64,000 bases of DNA from Candidatus Saccharimonadota bacterium (GTDB lineage: Bacteria > Patescibacteriota > Saccharimonadia > Saccharimonadales > Saccharimonadaceae). Positions 5,954 through 14,488 of the stretch are shown piece after piece. Each line of letters begins with the position of its first letter. The first letter of the stretch is position 1. A model generated the notes under the pieces. That model searched no databases. It saw nothing but the letters and a program-made list of their open reading frames with translations, and was not told the DNA's origin. The DNA lies in the NCBI GenBank assembly GCA_017406405.1, contig JAFQYO010000016.1, positions 1-64,000 on the forward strand, in the 5' to 3' direction. The position numbers were made by a program, and so were the translations under genes.

Positions 5954-8900
5954 ATGAAAGAGATAAGAGAGGTATTCGCGAAGGCGCGAAGGGAGGGGTA
6001 TTCTGCGTTTTTCTTTCAGCGAGGCGGGAAGACTCGGCTGGATTTTTTGTTGCCTAAAAAAGATGAGCAGAAAAAGATACCAGACAGGTTAGGGGTGCAT
6101 TTTCAGGCGATGAGAAAAATTGTTTTTCGAGGAAGTGGAGGGGAAGCAAAAGAGAGGTGGATGGGGATTTTGACGATTTTGTACGGAGAGGGAGTTTTAA
6201 AGAAGGGGGAGAAAATAAAGATTTCTAGGGCAATTCAAGAGGGAGCAGAAGAAGCGTTAAGGGAACTCGAGGCATTGGATGAGAATTTAGCGAAGTTGTA
6301 TTTGGAAGAAAAGACGATCGGGGAAAATGAGATAGAAATAATAGAAGATGAAAAAACGGAATTTGAACAGGGGTTTGAAGGAAAAAAGAGAGAGGAATTT
6401 GAGCAGATGAGTGCGGAGGAATGGTTCTATCGGAAGATTTTAGTGCCGGTTGTAACTGAGGAAGGTGGAAAGGAAACCGAGGTGATTCCACAGATGGAGT
6501 TTAGGAGTTTGTTCGGGGATGAAAAAGATGAGAGGAGGGTGGATTTTTTCTTGTCGAACGAGAGGGGAAAGGGAATGGTGATTGAGATAGACGACTCGAC
6601 GCATTTAGAGAGAGAAGAGAGAGATGAAGAGAGAGATAAGCTGATTAGGGGGAATAGAATGAGGGTTTTTAGAATAAAAGATGAAGAATTGAAGGATGTC
6701 GAGAAAGCAAAAAAGACTTTTTTAAAGGCGCTGAAAGGATTTTATGAGCCTCTAGAAGGGCCGGAGAAGGCGCAGGAAGGGCTTTCTGGAGAAAGACGTA
6801 GTCCGAATGCGATTATGCTAAAAAATCGCTCAGAACGCGATTTTATAGCCTTTAACGGCAAAATTTATGTGGGGGAGGAGCCTGAGAATCCGGTTTTAGT
6901 GCAGGAAGTGGAGTTTCCGTATGAGATTTTGAATTATAGAACAAGGAGTATTGGGGAGAAAAAAATAGAGTTTTTGACGGGCGTGGAAGGGAAAGAGGTG
7001 ATGAAGTGGCTCTTAGGTTATATTTTTAAGTTTTCGGAATTTAAGGAGGGGCAATACGAGGCAATTCAGAAGGTTTTACGGGGAGAAGATGCGATTGTTT
7101 TGTTGCCAACGGGGGCGGGAAAGTCGGTGATTTATCAGTTGTTAGGGCTAATTTTGCCGGGAGTAGTGATTGTTGTTGAGCCGTTAAGAGCGTTAATGGC
7201 GGATCAAGTGGCGAATTTAGAACAGAGAGGCATAAATCTTGTAGTGAACACTTCTGAGGACGGGACTTTGACGCAGAAAAAGCGAGTTTTAGAGATGATA
7301 AAGAATGGGATGTTTGGGATGATTTATGTGACACCAGAGAGATTGCAGATGGAGGAATTTAGGCGAGTTTTGATTGAGAGCAAGGCGAGAGGAGTGAGAT
7401 ATTTTTTGGGTGCGCTTGATGAAGCACATTGTGTTTCGGAATGGGGTCATGATTTTAGGGTTTCTTATCTGAGCCTGGCGGAGACGTTAAGAAGGGTGTT
7501 GAGATCTAAGCAGAGTAAACCGAGAATTTTGGCACTTACGGGGACAGCTTCGGATGATGTTCTAAGGGATATGGAGAGAGATTTAGGGATTTCTGAGGAG
7601 CAGACTATTCAGTCAACGAGTTTTGATAGGCCAGAGATACATTTTAGAGTTATAAAGACTTGTTCGGAGGGGAAGATGGCGATTTTAGAGGAGCTGTTAG
7701 AGGAGATGAAGAAGGATTTTCCGGGGGTAGATGAAAAAGAGCTGCGAGGGATTGTGTTTTGTGTTTATAAGACGGGAAGTTCGGAATTTGGGGTTGAGGG
7801 GGTGTATCGGAAAATTGCGGAGAGATTTGGGGAGGAGGATTTAGCGAGGTATTATGGAGGAGAAGAAACTGCGGTAATGAAGGAAAATATGAGGCGATTT
7901 AAAGATGACGAGGCAAGAATTATGATTGCGACGAAGGCGTTTGGTATGGGAATCGACAAGAAGAATATCAGGTTTACGATTCATTTCGGGATTACGAATT
8001 CGATTGAGGCGTATTATCAGGAGGCGGGAAGAGGGGGGCGAGACGGAGAGAAAGCGATGTCATATATAATTCTTTCAAACGATGCGCCGGAGCGAAACGA
8101 GGAATTGTTGACGGGGGTAACGATTGAGGATATGGGGAGAGAATTAAGAAGAGTTAGGGAGAAAGACAGAGATGATTTGTACCGGATTTTGTTCTTGCAT
8201 CAGAGGAATTTTAATAAGAGAGAGATGCTCCGGACGGTTGGGAGAGTTTTAGAGAAATTAGGAAGGATTTCAACAGAACGAGAGGAAGAAAAACATATTG
8301 TCGCGGAAAACCGACTCGAAATGCAGAATTTTCAGAAGGTTTTGTTTCGGCTGAAAATTTTGGGCGTGATAGAAGATTATACAATTTTTGACTATGCGAA
8401 CAATGAATTTTTAGTCTTGAACAAAAAATTTGAGCCGAAGAGAATTGTGATGGCGTATGGAGAATATGTTGCGAAATATCAGGAGGGGCAGAGATTGCAC
8501 GAGATGAACAAAATCAAGCGTCAAAGCTATAAGAATCAGGGAGAATTTATTGTTGCGCAACTAGAGATTTTATTGGATTTTATAGATGGGGTGTTTGAGA
8601 AAAGTCGGAGAAGAGCGATTTTGAATATGCTTCAACTTGCTGAGGCGGGGGCGCGTATAAAAAATTTGGATGAAGCAGATAAAGAAATTAGACGGAGGGT
8701 ATTAAATTATTTAGGCGCAACGAACAAAGAATTGTTAAAAACGATTTTGAATGATAAAAAAATTATTCAACAGGCGGTCGAGGCGATGAGGCGAGTTCGG
8801 AAAAAGGACGAAATGGGCCTTGTCGCGGAGGGCAAACGGTTGCTGGCGAGCTATCCGGAGCATCCGGGGCTTTTGATGTTAGTAGGGTTTTTAGAAATGA

Positions 8901-9244
8901 TAGATGAAGAAACAGAGGTGAAACAGGCGGTTTTGGATATTTTGAGCGCGGAGGAGAACTCCGAAAAATATGGGATATCAAGTAGGGAATTCTCTGAGGC
9001 GATAGAAGATATGCTAAGATATAGCTATGGGAAGGCGAGGAGCGAGGGGAAATATAGGGAAGGGGTCGAAGAGCTGGAACGGAGACTAAGAAATAAGTAT
9101 CCTGATATAAGAGAGAAGATGGTGGGGGTTTTGCCGCCGAGATTTACGAATTTGTTTCAGGGGGAAATACTGGTTGAAAATATGGTGATGAGTTTAATGA
9201 AGATAAGATATAGAGAGGAGGACTTATGGACAGGGAGGAATTAG
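5954..9244 (+). CDS. RecQ-family DNA helicase with N-terminal nuclease-like domain
   Basis: The 1096-residue protein has a superfamily 2 RecQ core at about residues 350-720: LLPTGAGKS (Walker A, near 385), ALDEAHCVSEWGHDFR (DEAH box with the RecQ aromatic loop, near 488), LALTGTAS, and QEAGRGGRDG (motif VI). RecQ unwinds 3'-5' in recombination and fork repair. The 350-residue N-terminus is not part of normal RecQ; around residues 190-265 it reads RRVDFFLS...GMVIEIDDSTH...RVFRIKDEEL, resembling PD-(D/E)xK nucleases of the DUF2726/Vsr type. The C-terminus (720-1096) is helical without a recognised HRDC or zinc domain. It overlaps the next gene by 19 bases. A TATAAT lies at 5913-5918. Confidence 0.88.
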   Translation: MKEIREVFAKARREGYSAFFFQRGGKTRLDFLLPKKDEQKKIPDRLGVHFQAMRKIVFRGSGGEAKERWMGILTILYGEGVLKKGEKIKISRAIQEGAEEALRELEALDENLAKLYLEEKTIGENEIEIIEDEKTEFEQGFEGKKREEFEQMSAEEWFYRKILVPVVTEEGGKETEVIPQMEFRSLFGDEKDERRVDFFLSNERGKGMVIEIDDSTHLEREERDEERDKLIRGNRMRVFRIKDEELKDVEKAKKTFLKALKGFYEPLEGPEKAQEGLSGERRSPNAIMLKNRSERDFIAFNGKIYVGEEPENPVLVQEVEFPYEILNYRTRSIGEKKIEFLTGVEGKEVMKWLLGYIFKFSEFKEGQYEAIQKVLRGEDAIVLLPTGAGKSVIYQLLGLILPGVVIVVEPLRALMADQVANLEQRGINLVVNTSEDGTLTQKKRVLEMIKNGMFGMIYVTPERLQMEEFRRVLIESKARGVRYFLGALDEAHCVSEWGHDFRVSYLSLAETLRRVLRSKQSKPRILALTGTASDDVLRDMERDLGISEEQTIQSTSFDRPEIHFRVIKTCSEGKMAILEELLEEMKKDFPGVDEKELRGIVFCVYKTGSSEFGVEGVYRKIAERFGEEDLARYYGGEETAVMKENMRRFKDDEARIMIATKAFGMGIDKKNIRFTIHFGITNSIEAYYQEAGRGGRDGEKAMSYIILSNDAPERNEELLTGVTIEDMGRELRRVREKDRDDLYRILFLHQRNFNKREMLRTVGRVLEKLGRISTEREEEKHIVAENRLEMQNFQKVLFRLKILGVIEDYTIFDYANNEFLVLNKKFEPKRIVMAYGEYVAKYQEGQRLHEMNKIKRQSYKNQGEFIVAQLEILLDFIDGVFEKSRRRAILNMLQLAEAGARIKNLDEADKEIRRRVLNYLGATNKELLKTILNDKKIIQQAVEAMRRVRKKDEMGLVAEGKRLLASYPEHPGLLMLVGFLEMIDEETEVKQAVLDILSAEENSEKYGISSREFSEAIEDMLRYSYGKARSEGKYREGVEELERRLRNKYPDIREKMVGVLPPRFTNLFQGEILVENMVMSLMKIRYREEDLWTGRN

Positions 9245-9651
9245 AAAAAATTAGAAAACTGTCGGATAATGCGGTGGCGGAAATAAGCCGGCTTCAAGGG
9301 GAGATTTCTAGATATAAAAGCGGGGCGGATAGTTTTTTAGAAGGGACGAGAGCGATAAAAGATTTGGCGGCGATGGAGGAAAAAATAGGTCAGGAGCTTC
9401 GAGAAGTTATACTGGCTATTCCGGAGCTTGATACGAAGAAGATTCGAAATGAGGAGAGAAAGACCCGGGAGAGACTTAACAGACTCGCAGAGGAGATGGA
9501 GAAAAATGTTGAGGTGATGAAGGCGGTTGCTGAGAGAGAGGAGAAAAGAGATAGAGAGATGAGGCGAGAACTCAGGAAAATGAAGGAGGAGATTTTAGAA
9601 GAAATTAAGGCAAAGCCAAGAAAAGGCTTTAGATTATTTGGCAAAAAATAG
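9226..9651 (+). CDS. Coiled-coil protein translated with the RecQ-like helicase
   Basis: The 141-residue, highly charged protein is predicted to be coiled coil over nearly all its length (heptad-like E/K/R/L patterns, no cysteine, no signal peptide) and ends in a basic KAKPRKGFRLFGKK tail. Its ATG overlaps the helicase gene by 19 bases and is preceded by GAGGAGG, so it is probably translationally coupled. No family is recognised. The tight coupling suggests a partner or scaffold for the helicase, which is inference from position only. Confidence 0.7.
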   Translation: MDREELEKIRKLSDNAVAEISRLQGEISRYKSGADSFLEGTRAIKDLAAMEEKIGQELREVILAIPELDTKKIRNEERKTRERLNRLAEEMEKNVEVMKAVAEREEKRDREMRRELRKMKEEILEEIKAKPRKGFRLFGKK

Positions 9652-9700
9652 GGTTTTATGGTAAAATAGGGGGAATAGATAAAGAAAGGAGCGTTTTTTG

Positions 9701-11476
9701 ATGGCTGAGACAGACACGAAAGTTATTCAAATTGCGGGAGCGATTACGGTTGACGAGCTGGCAAAAGCGCTCGGACTTTCTGTTACTCAGTTGATTGGAG
9801 AACTTTTTAAGGAGGGGATTGTCGCGACGATAAATCAGAGGTTGGATTTTGATACGGCTTCGTTGATTTTAGACGAGCTGAATATTAAGGGGGTTAAACT
9901 CGAAAGAAAGAATACAGCGACGCAGACTTCGGAGATTCGAAGAGAGTTGTCAGATAAGGCGGTGAGTCGTCCGCCCGTCGTGGCAGTGATGGGACATGTT
10001 GACCACGGAAAAACAACGTTGCTTGATACGCTATTAAATAAGAAGACTGTTGAAGGTGAAGCCGGAGGAATTACACAGCATATTTCTGCATATCAGATGG
10101 AATACGAGGGGAGGAAAATTACTTTTCTAGATACGCCAGGACATGAGGCTTTTGCGGCGATTCGTCAACACGGAGCGATGCTAACAGATATGGTGGTGAT
10201 TGTGGTGGCGGCGGATGATGGTGTAAAGCCACAGACGATTGAGGCGATTAAGTTTGCGCAGGGAGCAAATGCGAAGATTATTGTCGCGATAAATAAGATA
10301 GATAGAGAGGGCGCGGATGTTCCGAGGACGATGGCGGATTTGTCGCAACACGGTCTGCAACCAGAGGAATGGGGTGGAAATACGACGATGATTCCGGTTT
10401 CTGCGAAGAGAGGAGATAACCTCGAGAAGCTCTTAGAGATGATTCTTTTGACGTCGGATATTGAGGAGTTAAAAGCAGACGTTGATATTCCGAGCGAAGG
10501 GCTGGTTATTGAGAGTCATATGGAGATGGGAAAGGGAAGCGTTGTAAATCTTCTTGTTACGGGCGGAGAGCTGAAAACTGGCGAGTTTATTGTTGCTGGG
10601 TCAACTTATGCAAAAATTAGGACCATGGTCGATTATAAAGGGCGACCAAAAGGAAAGGCGACGCCTTCGACGCCGGTTACTGTAACTGGGTTTAAGGATT
10701 TGCCGAATTTTGGGGATAGATTTGTTGAAGTTGCTGATGAGAAGGCAGCAAGGAAGATGGCGCTTTTGAATGCGCAGGCAGAGTTAAATGCGAACGTGTC
10801 GGCGAACGTAACTTCTTCGGATTTGCTCAGAATGATGAATGTGGCGGATAATTCAAAGGTCTTTAATGTGATTATTAAAGGCGATGTTTTAGGGTCAGTG
10901 ACGTCGGTAGTAGATTCTTTGAAGTTAATCGACACGAAGGGAGAAATTACGCTTAATATTGTCGCGACAGGGGTAGGGGACATAACGGAAAACGATGTTT
11001 ATATGGCCGAGGGAGGGGAAACGGTGATTTATGGGTTTAATGTTTCTGTTCCGACTAATATTTCTAAGATGGCGGCAAGAGATGGTGTGAAAATTAAGAC
11101 TTTTCGGGTCATATACGAGCTTCTTGATGATGCTAAATCAGAGATGGAAGAACTGTTGCCAGCGGAAATTGTCGAGGAAGATAAGGGGGAAATGAAGGTT
11201 CTAGGAGTGTTCAGGACTGAGAGGACGGCGATTATCGCGGGAGGAGAGGTTCTGAAAGGAGAGGTGAAACCGGAATACTTTGCACGGGTTTATCGGGGGA
11301 AGGAACTAATCGGAGAAGTGCAGGTTTCTGGGGTGCAAAAAGAGAAAATTGATGTTAAGGAGTTGGTTGCTGGCGAAACGGGCGGGATTGCTTTGAAACT
11401 TGAGAAGAAATTGACGATTGAAATAAATGATAGATTGAAATTCTTTATTAGAGAGAAGAGGAAACGCAAACTTTAG
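9701..11476 (+). CDS. infB: Translation initiation factor IF-2
   Basis: The 591-residue protein has a short N-terminal IF2-N domain (about 8-60), then the GTPase domain with GHVDHGKTT (G1, near 97), DTPGHEAF (G3) and NKID (G4), followed by domains II-IV. IF-2 places fMet-tRNA on the small subunit. It lacks the long variable N-terminal region of larger bacteria, fitting a reduced genome. I chose the ATG at 9701; a TTG immediately before it would add one residue. AAAGGAG lies 12 bases upstream. The presence of fmt and def in the same window fits formylated initiation. Confidence 0.97.
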   Translation: MAETDTKVIQIAGAITVDELAKALGLSVTQLIGELFKEGIVATINQRLDFDTASLILDELNIKGVKLERKNTATQTSEIRRELSDKAVSRPPVVAVMGHVDHGKTTLLDTLLNKKTVEGEAGGITQHISAYQMEYEGRKITFLDTPGHEAFAAIRQHGAMLTDMVVIVVAADDGVKPQTIEAIKFAQGANAKIIVAINKIDREGADVPRTMADLSQHGLQPEEWGGNTTMIPVSAKRGDNLEKLLEMILLTSDIEELKADVDIPSEGLVIESHMEMGKGSVVNLLVTGGELKTGEFIVAGSTYAKIRTMVDYKGRPKGKATPSTPVTVTGFKDLPNFGDRFVEVADEKAARKMALLNAQAELNANVSANVTSSDLLRMMNVADNSKVFNVIIKGDVLGSVTSVVDSLKLIDTKGEITLNIVATGVGDITENDVYMAEGGETVIYGFNVSVPTNISKMAARDGVKIKTFRVIYELLDDAKSEMEELLPAEIVEEDKGEMKVLGVFRTERTAIIAGGEVLKGEVKPEYFARVYRGKELIGEVQVSGVQKEKIDVKELVAGETGGIALKLEKKLTIEINDRLKFFIREKRKRKL

Positions 11477-11503
11477 ATTTTCTATAATAAAAAGGAGGTA
11501 AAG

Positions 11504-11794
11504 ATGAGGTTTGATGAAACGTTTTTGAAGGAAGTGGGACTTTTGGCGATGCCAGAGGAAGAAAAAGCGGAGTTTTTGAGCTATGTCCAGGAAGAATTAG
11601 AGGTCAGGATTGGGGAGGAAATTGCTGAAGGGATGACAGAGGAGAAAATGAAGGAGTTTGAAGACGCGCAGACGGACGAGGAGGCTGAAAAGTGGTTGGC
11701 GACTAATAGACCGAATTATCGCGAGATTGTCCAAAATACCTTAAAGGAGCTGAAAGAAGAGATTAGTAGAAATAGAGATAAGCTGTTAGGGTAG
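11504..11794 (+). CDS. Small acidic CPR hypothetical (DUF5663-like)
   Basis: The 96-residue acidic protein is predicted all-helical, with the pattern MRFDETFLKEVGLLAMPEEEK followed by an E-rich middle and a NRPNYREIV segment. It resembles the small DUF5663-type proteins common in CPR genomes, from memory of the family pattern. A strong AAAGGAGGT site lies before the ATG. It follows infB by 27 bases and precedes a bidirectional terminator. A related small acidic protein is encoded at 28382-28726. The function is unknown. Confidence 0.6.
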   Translation: MRFDETFLKEVGLLAMPEEEKAEFLSYVQEELEVRIGEEIAEGMTEEKMKEFEDAQTDEEAEKWLATNRPNYREIVQNTLKELKEEISRNRDKLLG

Positions 11795-11824
11795 GGATTT
11801 CAAGAGGGATTAGGGAACAAAAAA

Positions 11825-11887
11825 GTCCCATGGTGCGGGATAGGTAAGGGTGGGCATCACCTATCTCCGCGCTATGGGACCTTTTTT
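11825..11887. terminator. Bidirectional terminator hairpin
   Basis: GTCCCAT...GATAGGT pairs with ACCTATC...ATGGGAC in a long interrupted stem flanked by A6 on one side and T6 on the other. It can therefore stop transcription from both directions: the infB operon on plus and the predicted RNA from 12147 on minus. Confidence 0.75.
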
Positions 11888-12147
11888 CACCCTATAACGC
11901 TTCCATAAGATACCGGGAGGACCCCGGAAGCGCGACCCACCTCACACAAATTGGGGCCCGCCGGTTATAGGGGTTGCTATGCCTTCAAAAGACCCTCAAA
12001 GTGGAGGTAATACTTATAAGACTTAAAACCATTGAAGAAGAAATTAAAAGTCTGAGGGGTTTTAAAAGCACGCAACTTCTGCTACACTAAAAGTGTAGCG
12101 AAAGTTATAATTTATTTAGGTACAGTTTAAGGCAAAAGCCTTAACTT
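11825..12147 (-). ncRNA. Candidate non-coding RNA, about 320 nt, class unknown
   Basis: This gene-free stretch carries a minus-strand extended -10 (TGC then TATAAT, 12159-12154). Below it are a stem TTAAGGC/GCCTTAA, a stem CTACACT/AGTGTAG, and a closed domain in which CCCCTATAAC (11972-11963) pairs with GTTATAGGG (11897-11889). Inside that domain CCGGG/CCCGG and GCTTCC/GGAAGC are mutually exclusive pairings. It ends at the bidirectional terminator. I looked for tmRNA, RNase P and SRP RNA hallmarks and did not find them. No ORF with a plausible start fits. Confidence 0.5.
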
Positions 12148-12153
12148 GTGTTG

Positions 12154-12159
12154 ATTATA
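12154..12159 (-). promoter_or_regulatory. Extended -10 box for the candidate RNA
   Basis: On the minus strand TGC precedes TATAAT, with transcription predicted to begin near 12147. No minus-strand coding sequence follows, which is why I call an RNA gene. Confidence 0.5.
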
Positions 12160-12201
12160 GCACTTTCAAATAAAAAAGTCAACAATTTTTTCACATTTTT
12201 T

Positions 12202-13080
12202 ATGAAAATCAAACAAATTTTGCCTCAAGAGAATAATTATACTAAGGTGTTGGAGCATATTGCGCTTATGCCTAAAATGTTGTATTATAGCGGAAAATGG
12301 CCGGAAGAGAGAGAAAAAACCGTGGCGATTGTTGGCTCGAGAAAATGCACGAAATACGGGGAGGGAATTGCTTATAAACTCGCTTTTGAGCTCGCAAAGA
12401 AGGGAGTGATTGTTGTTTCGGGACTTGCGTATGGGGTGGATTCGATAGCGGCGAGAGGTGCGATTGACGGGGGTGGAAAGACGATTGCGATTTTAGGGAC
12501 GGAAATTGAAAAAATTTATCCTAAGCAACACGTGAAGCTTGCTGAAGAGATTGTTGAAAAAGGGGGAGTAGTGGCGAGCGAATATACGCTCGGAGATAAG
12601 GTTTATCCTCAGGCATCGTCGTTTTTGATGCGAAATAGGATTATTTCGGGATTGGCAGATACGGTAGTGATTGTTGAAGCGGCGGAGAGGTCAGGGAGTT
12701 TAAATACGGCGGCGCACGCTTTAGAACAGGGAAAAGATTTGTTTGCGGTTCCAGGGGATATTGGGAAGACGATGAGTGCGGGGTGTAATAGGTTGATACA
12801 GAAGGGGGCGAATGTGTTTTTAGGGGTGGAAGAATTTATGCAATATATGTTCCCGCCAAAGAGTAAGAAACAGAAGAATAGAGAACAGATTTCGCTATTT
12901 GGGGATGCTCCAGAGGAAGTGGCGATTCTCAAGATGATTGTAGAGGAAGGTATTAGAGATGGGGATTTGATTATGGAAAAGCTAGAGATGGCAGTTCCGG
13001 TTTATAATCAGGCGATTACGATGCTAGAGGTGAAAGGGGTGATAAAGCCGCTCGGAGCGAATCATTGGACGATGGCTTAA
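12202..13080 (+). CDS. dprA: DNA-processing protein DprA (Smf)
   Basis: The 292-residue protein has the Rossmann-like DprA core: VAIVGSRKC near residue 36, SGLAYGVDSIAARGAI, and AERSGSLNTAAHALEQGKDLFAVPG. It ends with a winged-helix-like region (about 235-292). DprA loads RecA onto incoming single-stranded DNA during natural transformation, and CPR bacteria commonly keep it. I chose the ATG at 12202; the in-frame ATG at 12148 would overlap the predicted divergent promoter. The stop overlaps the convergent fmt stop by four bases. Confidence 0.92.
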   Translation: MKIKQILPQENNYTKVLEHIALMPKMLYYSGKWPEEREKTVAIVGSRKCTKYGEGIAYKLAFELAKKGVIVVSGLAYGVDSIAARGAIDGGGKTIAILGTEIEKIYPKQHVKLAEEIVEKGGVVASEYTLGDKVYPQASSFLMRNRIISGLADTVVIVEAAERSGSLNTAAHALEQGKDLFAVPGDIGKTMSAGCNRLIQKGANVFLGVEEFMQYMFPPKSKKQKNREQISLFGDAPEEVAILKMIVEEGIRDGDLIMEKLEMAVPVYNQAITMLEVKGVIKPLGANHWTMA

Positions 13081-13907
13081 TGGCGGAGGCCATTTAGGAA
13101 GCTTTTGGCGTCCATAGGTTTTCTAGAAAGTGGTTGGAGACGGTCGACTATGACGTAATTTCCGTCGGCGCATTTTATGGACAAAATTTGGTCGGACGGG
13201 AGAGTTGAACAATTTTTTTCTATGTGGGCGGATAAAATGATTACGTCTTGATTAAAAAAGTTGTACTTTGGCTTTGGGTAGTTTTGGAAGGCGATGATTT
13301 TTCGGAGAGTTGTTTCGGCGGAGTCGGTGGTTGGGGTGAGGAAGGACATAGATTTGTCGAATTTTGAGGTGAATGAGGCGGAGTTGTCATCTTGAAGATG
13401 GTAATCGGGAAAGAATTTTTCAGGGGAGGAAGGGTCTTTTCGGAACTTTTCAAAAACTGGGAGAGTTTTTGAAATCCAGGAGGCGCCAGCAGTCGCGAGG
13501 GCGGAATAGATTTTTGACTTATCTAAAGGGAGGTCGGAGAAGGAAACTTGATAATAGAGAGGGCCGGCATCCATAGCGCGAACGAGCTTCATGACGGAGA
13601 CGGAGAAGGTATTTTCGCCGGCGAGAATAGTGGATTCAATCGGAGAAGCGCCTCGGTAGGCAGGAAGAAGGGACGGGTGGATGTTTAAGATGCCTTCGGG
13701 TTCGAACAATTCGAGGAAGTCGGGTTTAATCAAAACACCGAAGGAGGCGAGGATGCCAAAAGCGGAGGGGTTTGAGACTTTTAGAGAACGGGCGGTTTCT
13801 AGGTCGGCTTTTGAGCGGGCGTGAAAGAGAATTTCGTGAGAGGATTCAAGGACGGCTTTCGCGGAATCGGCGAGAGGGCCGTTCCCGAAGAAGATGATAC
13901 TACTCAT
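13077..13907 (-). CDS. fmt: Methionyl-tRNA formyltransferase
   Basis: The 276-residue protein contains the formyltransferase signature NIHPSLLPAYRGASPIEST (near residue 74), carrying the conserved Asn and His of the catalytic site, and a C-terminal OB-like tail. It formylates Met-tRNAfMet from 10-formyl-THF. It is somewhat shorter than the usual 310 residues. It overlaps def by eight bases, in the common fmt-def pairing; the order here, priA-def-fmt, matches clusters in other bacteria. Confidence 0.93.
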   Translation of the reverse strand: MSSIIFFGNGPLADSAKAVLESSHEILFHARSKADLETARSLKVSNPSAFGILASFGVLIKPDFLELFEPEGILNIHPSLLPAYRGASPIESTILAGENTFSVSVMKLVRAMDAGPLYYQVSFSDLPLDKSKIYSALATAGASWISKTLPVFEKFRKDPSSPEKFFPDYHLQDDNSASFTSKFDKSMSFLTPTTDSAETTLRKIIAFQNYPKPKYNFFNQDVIILSAHIEKNCSTLPSDQILSIKCADGNYVIVDRLQPLSRKPMDAKSFLNGLRH

Positions 13908-14475
13908 CTTTCCCCCAGAGAGAAACGTTGTTTTTTATTTTTGAATCGTAATCAAGAGGTTCGAGGTCGCCTTGGTCGTTTAGGAGGAAAAAGGCATCTT
14001 TTTTGTCGCGGATATGGTCGATAAAAAGGATTCCGTCGAGATGGTCGATTTCGTGAAGAAGAGTTCGAGCGAGAAAATCTTCGGCTTTGATTCGGACGGG
14101 AGTGCCGTCCTCGAGGAGGGCTTTTATCTTTACTTTTTTAGGGCGAGGAACGAGACCATAGCAGAACGGAACAGAGAGACAACCTTCATAGTCGATTTCG
14201 ACTTTTCCGTCGGTTCGAATCACCTCCGGGTTTATTAGGGCGGTGAAGTTGTTGTTCTTTTTGTCTTCGAAATCTTCACGTATGATGACTATACGACGGT
14301 CGAAACCGAGCTGGGGGGCGGCCATGGCGGAAGTCATTTCAAAAGGATGCGCCTTTTCCCAATCGAGGGAAGCTTTGCGCATTTTCGCGATAATGTTTTT
14401 TACTTCATCGTCGATTTTAGTGACTTTTTTACACCTCTGACGAAGCCGCGGATCTGGCGTCGTGACTATTTTCAT
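13900..14475 (-). CDS. def: Peptide deformylase
   Basis: All three motifs are present: SAMAAPQLG (a variant of GxGLAAPQ), EGCLSVP (metal Cys) and HEIDHLDG (two metal His and the catalytic Glu). The enzyme removes the N-formyl group from nascent chains in the cytosol. I chose MKIVTTPD at 14475 because TATAAT lies on the minus strand at 14488-14483, so a start at 14481 or 14511 would lie at or upstream of transcription. That -10 box lets def-fmt be expressed apart from priA, whose stop is 14 bases away. Confidence 0.94.
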   Translation of the reverse strand: MKIVTTPDPRLRQRCKKVTKIDDEVKNIIAKMRKASLDWEKAHPFEMTSAMAAPQLGFDRRIVIIREDFEDKKNNNFTALINPEVIRTDGKVEIDYEGCLSVPFCYGLVPRPKKVKIKALLEDGTPVRIKAEDFLARTLLHEIDHLDGILFIDHIRDKKDAFFLLNDQGDLEPLDYDSKIKNNVSLWGKDE

Positions 14476-14488
14476 AAACATTATTATA

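Noticed and set aside
11825-12147. tmRNA, RNase P RNA or SRP RNA in the infB-dprA gap
   Set aside because: No tRNA-like ends with CCA, no GGAAAGTCCGG core and no GGAAGCAGC apical loop were found, so I left the class open.
13373-13576. Several plus-strand frames opposite fmt, def, priA and topA
   Set aside because: They are antisense shadows of well-identified genes, without ribosome-binding sites or recognisable products.
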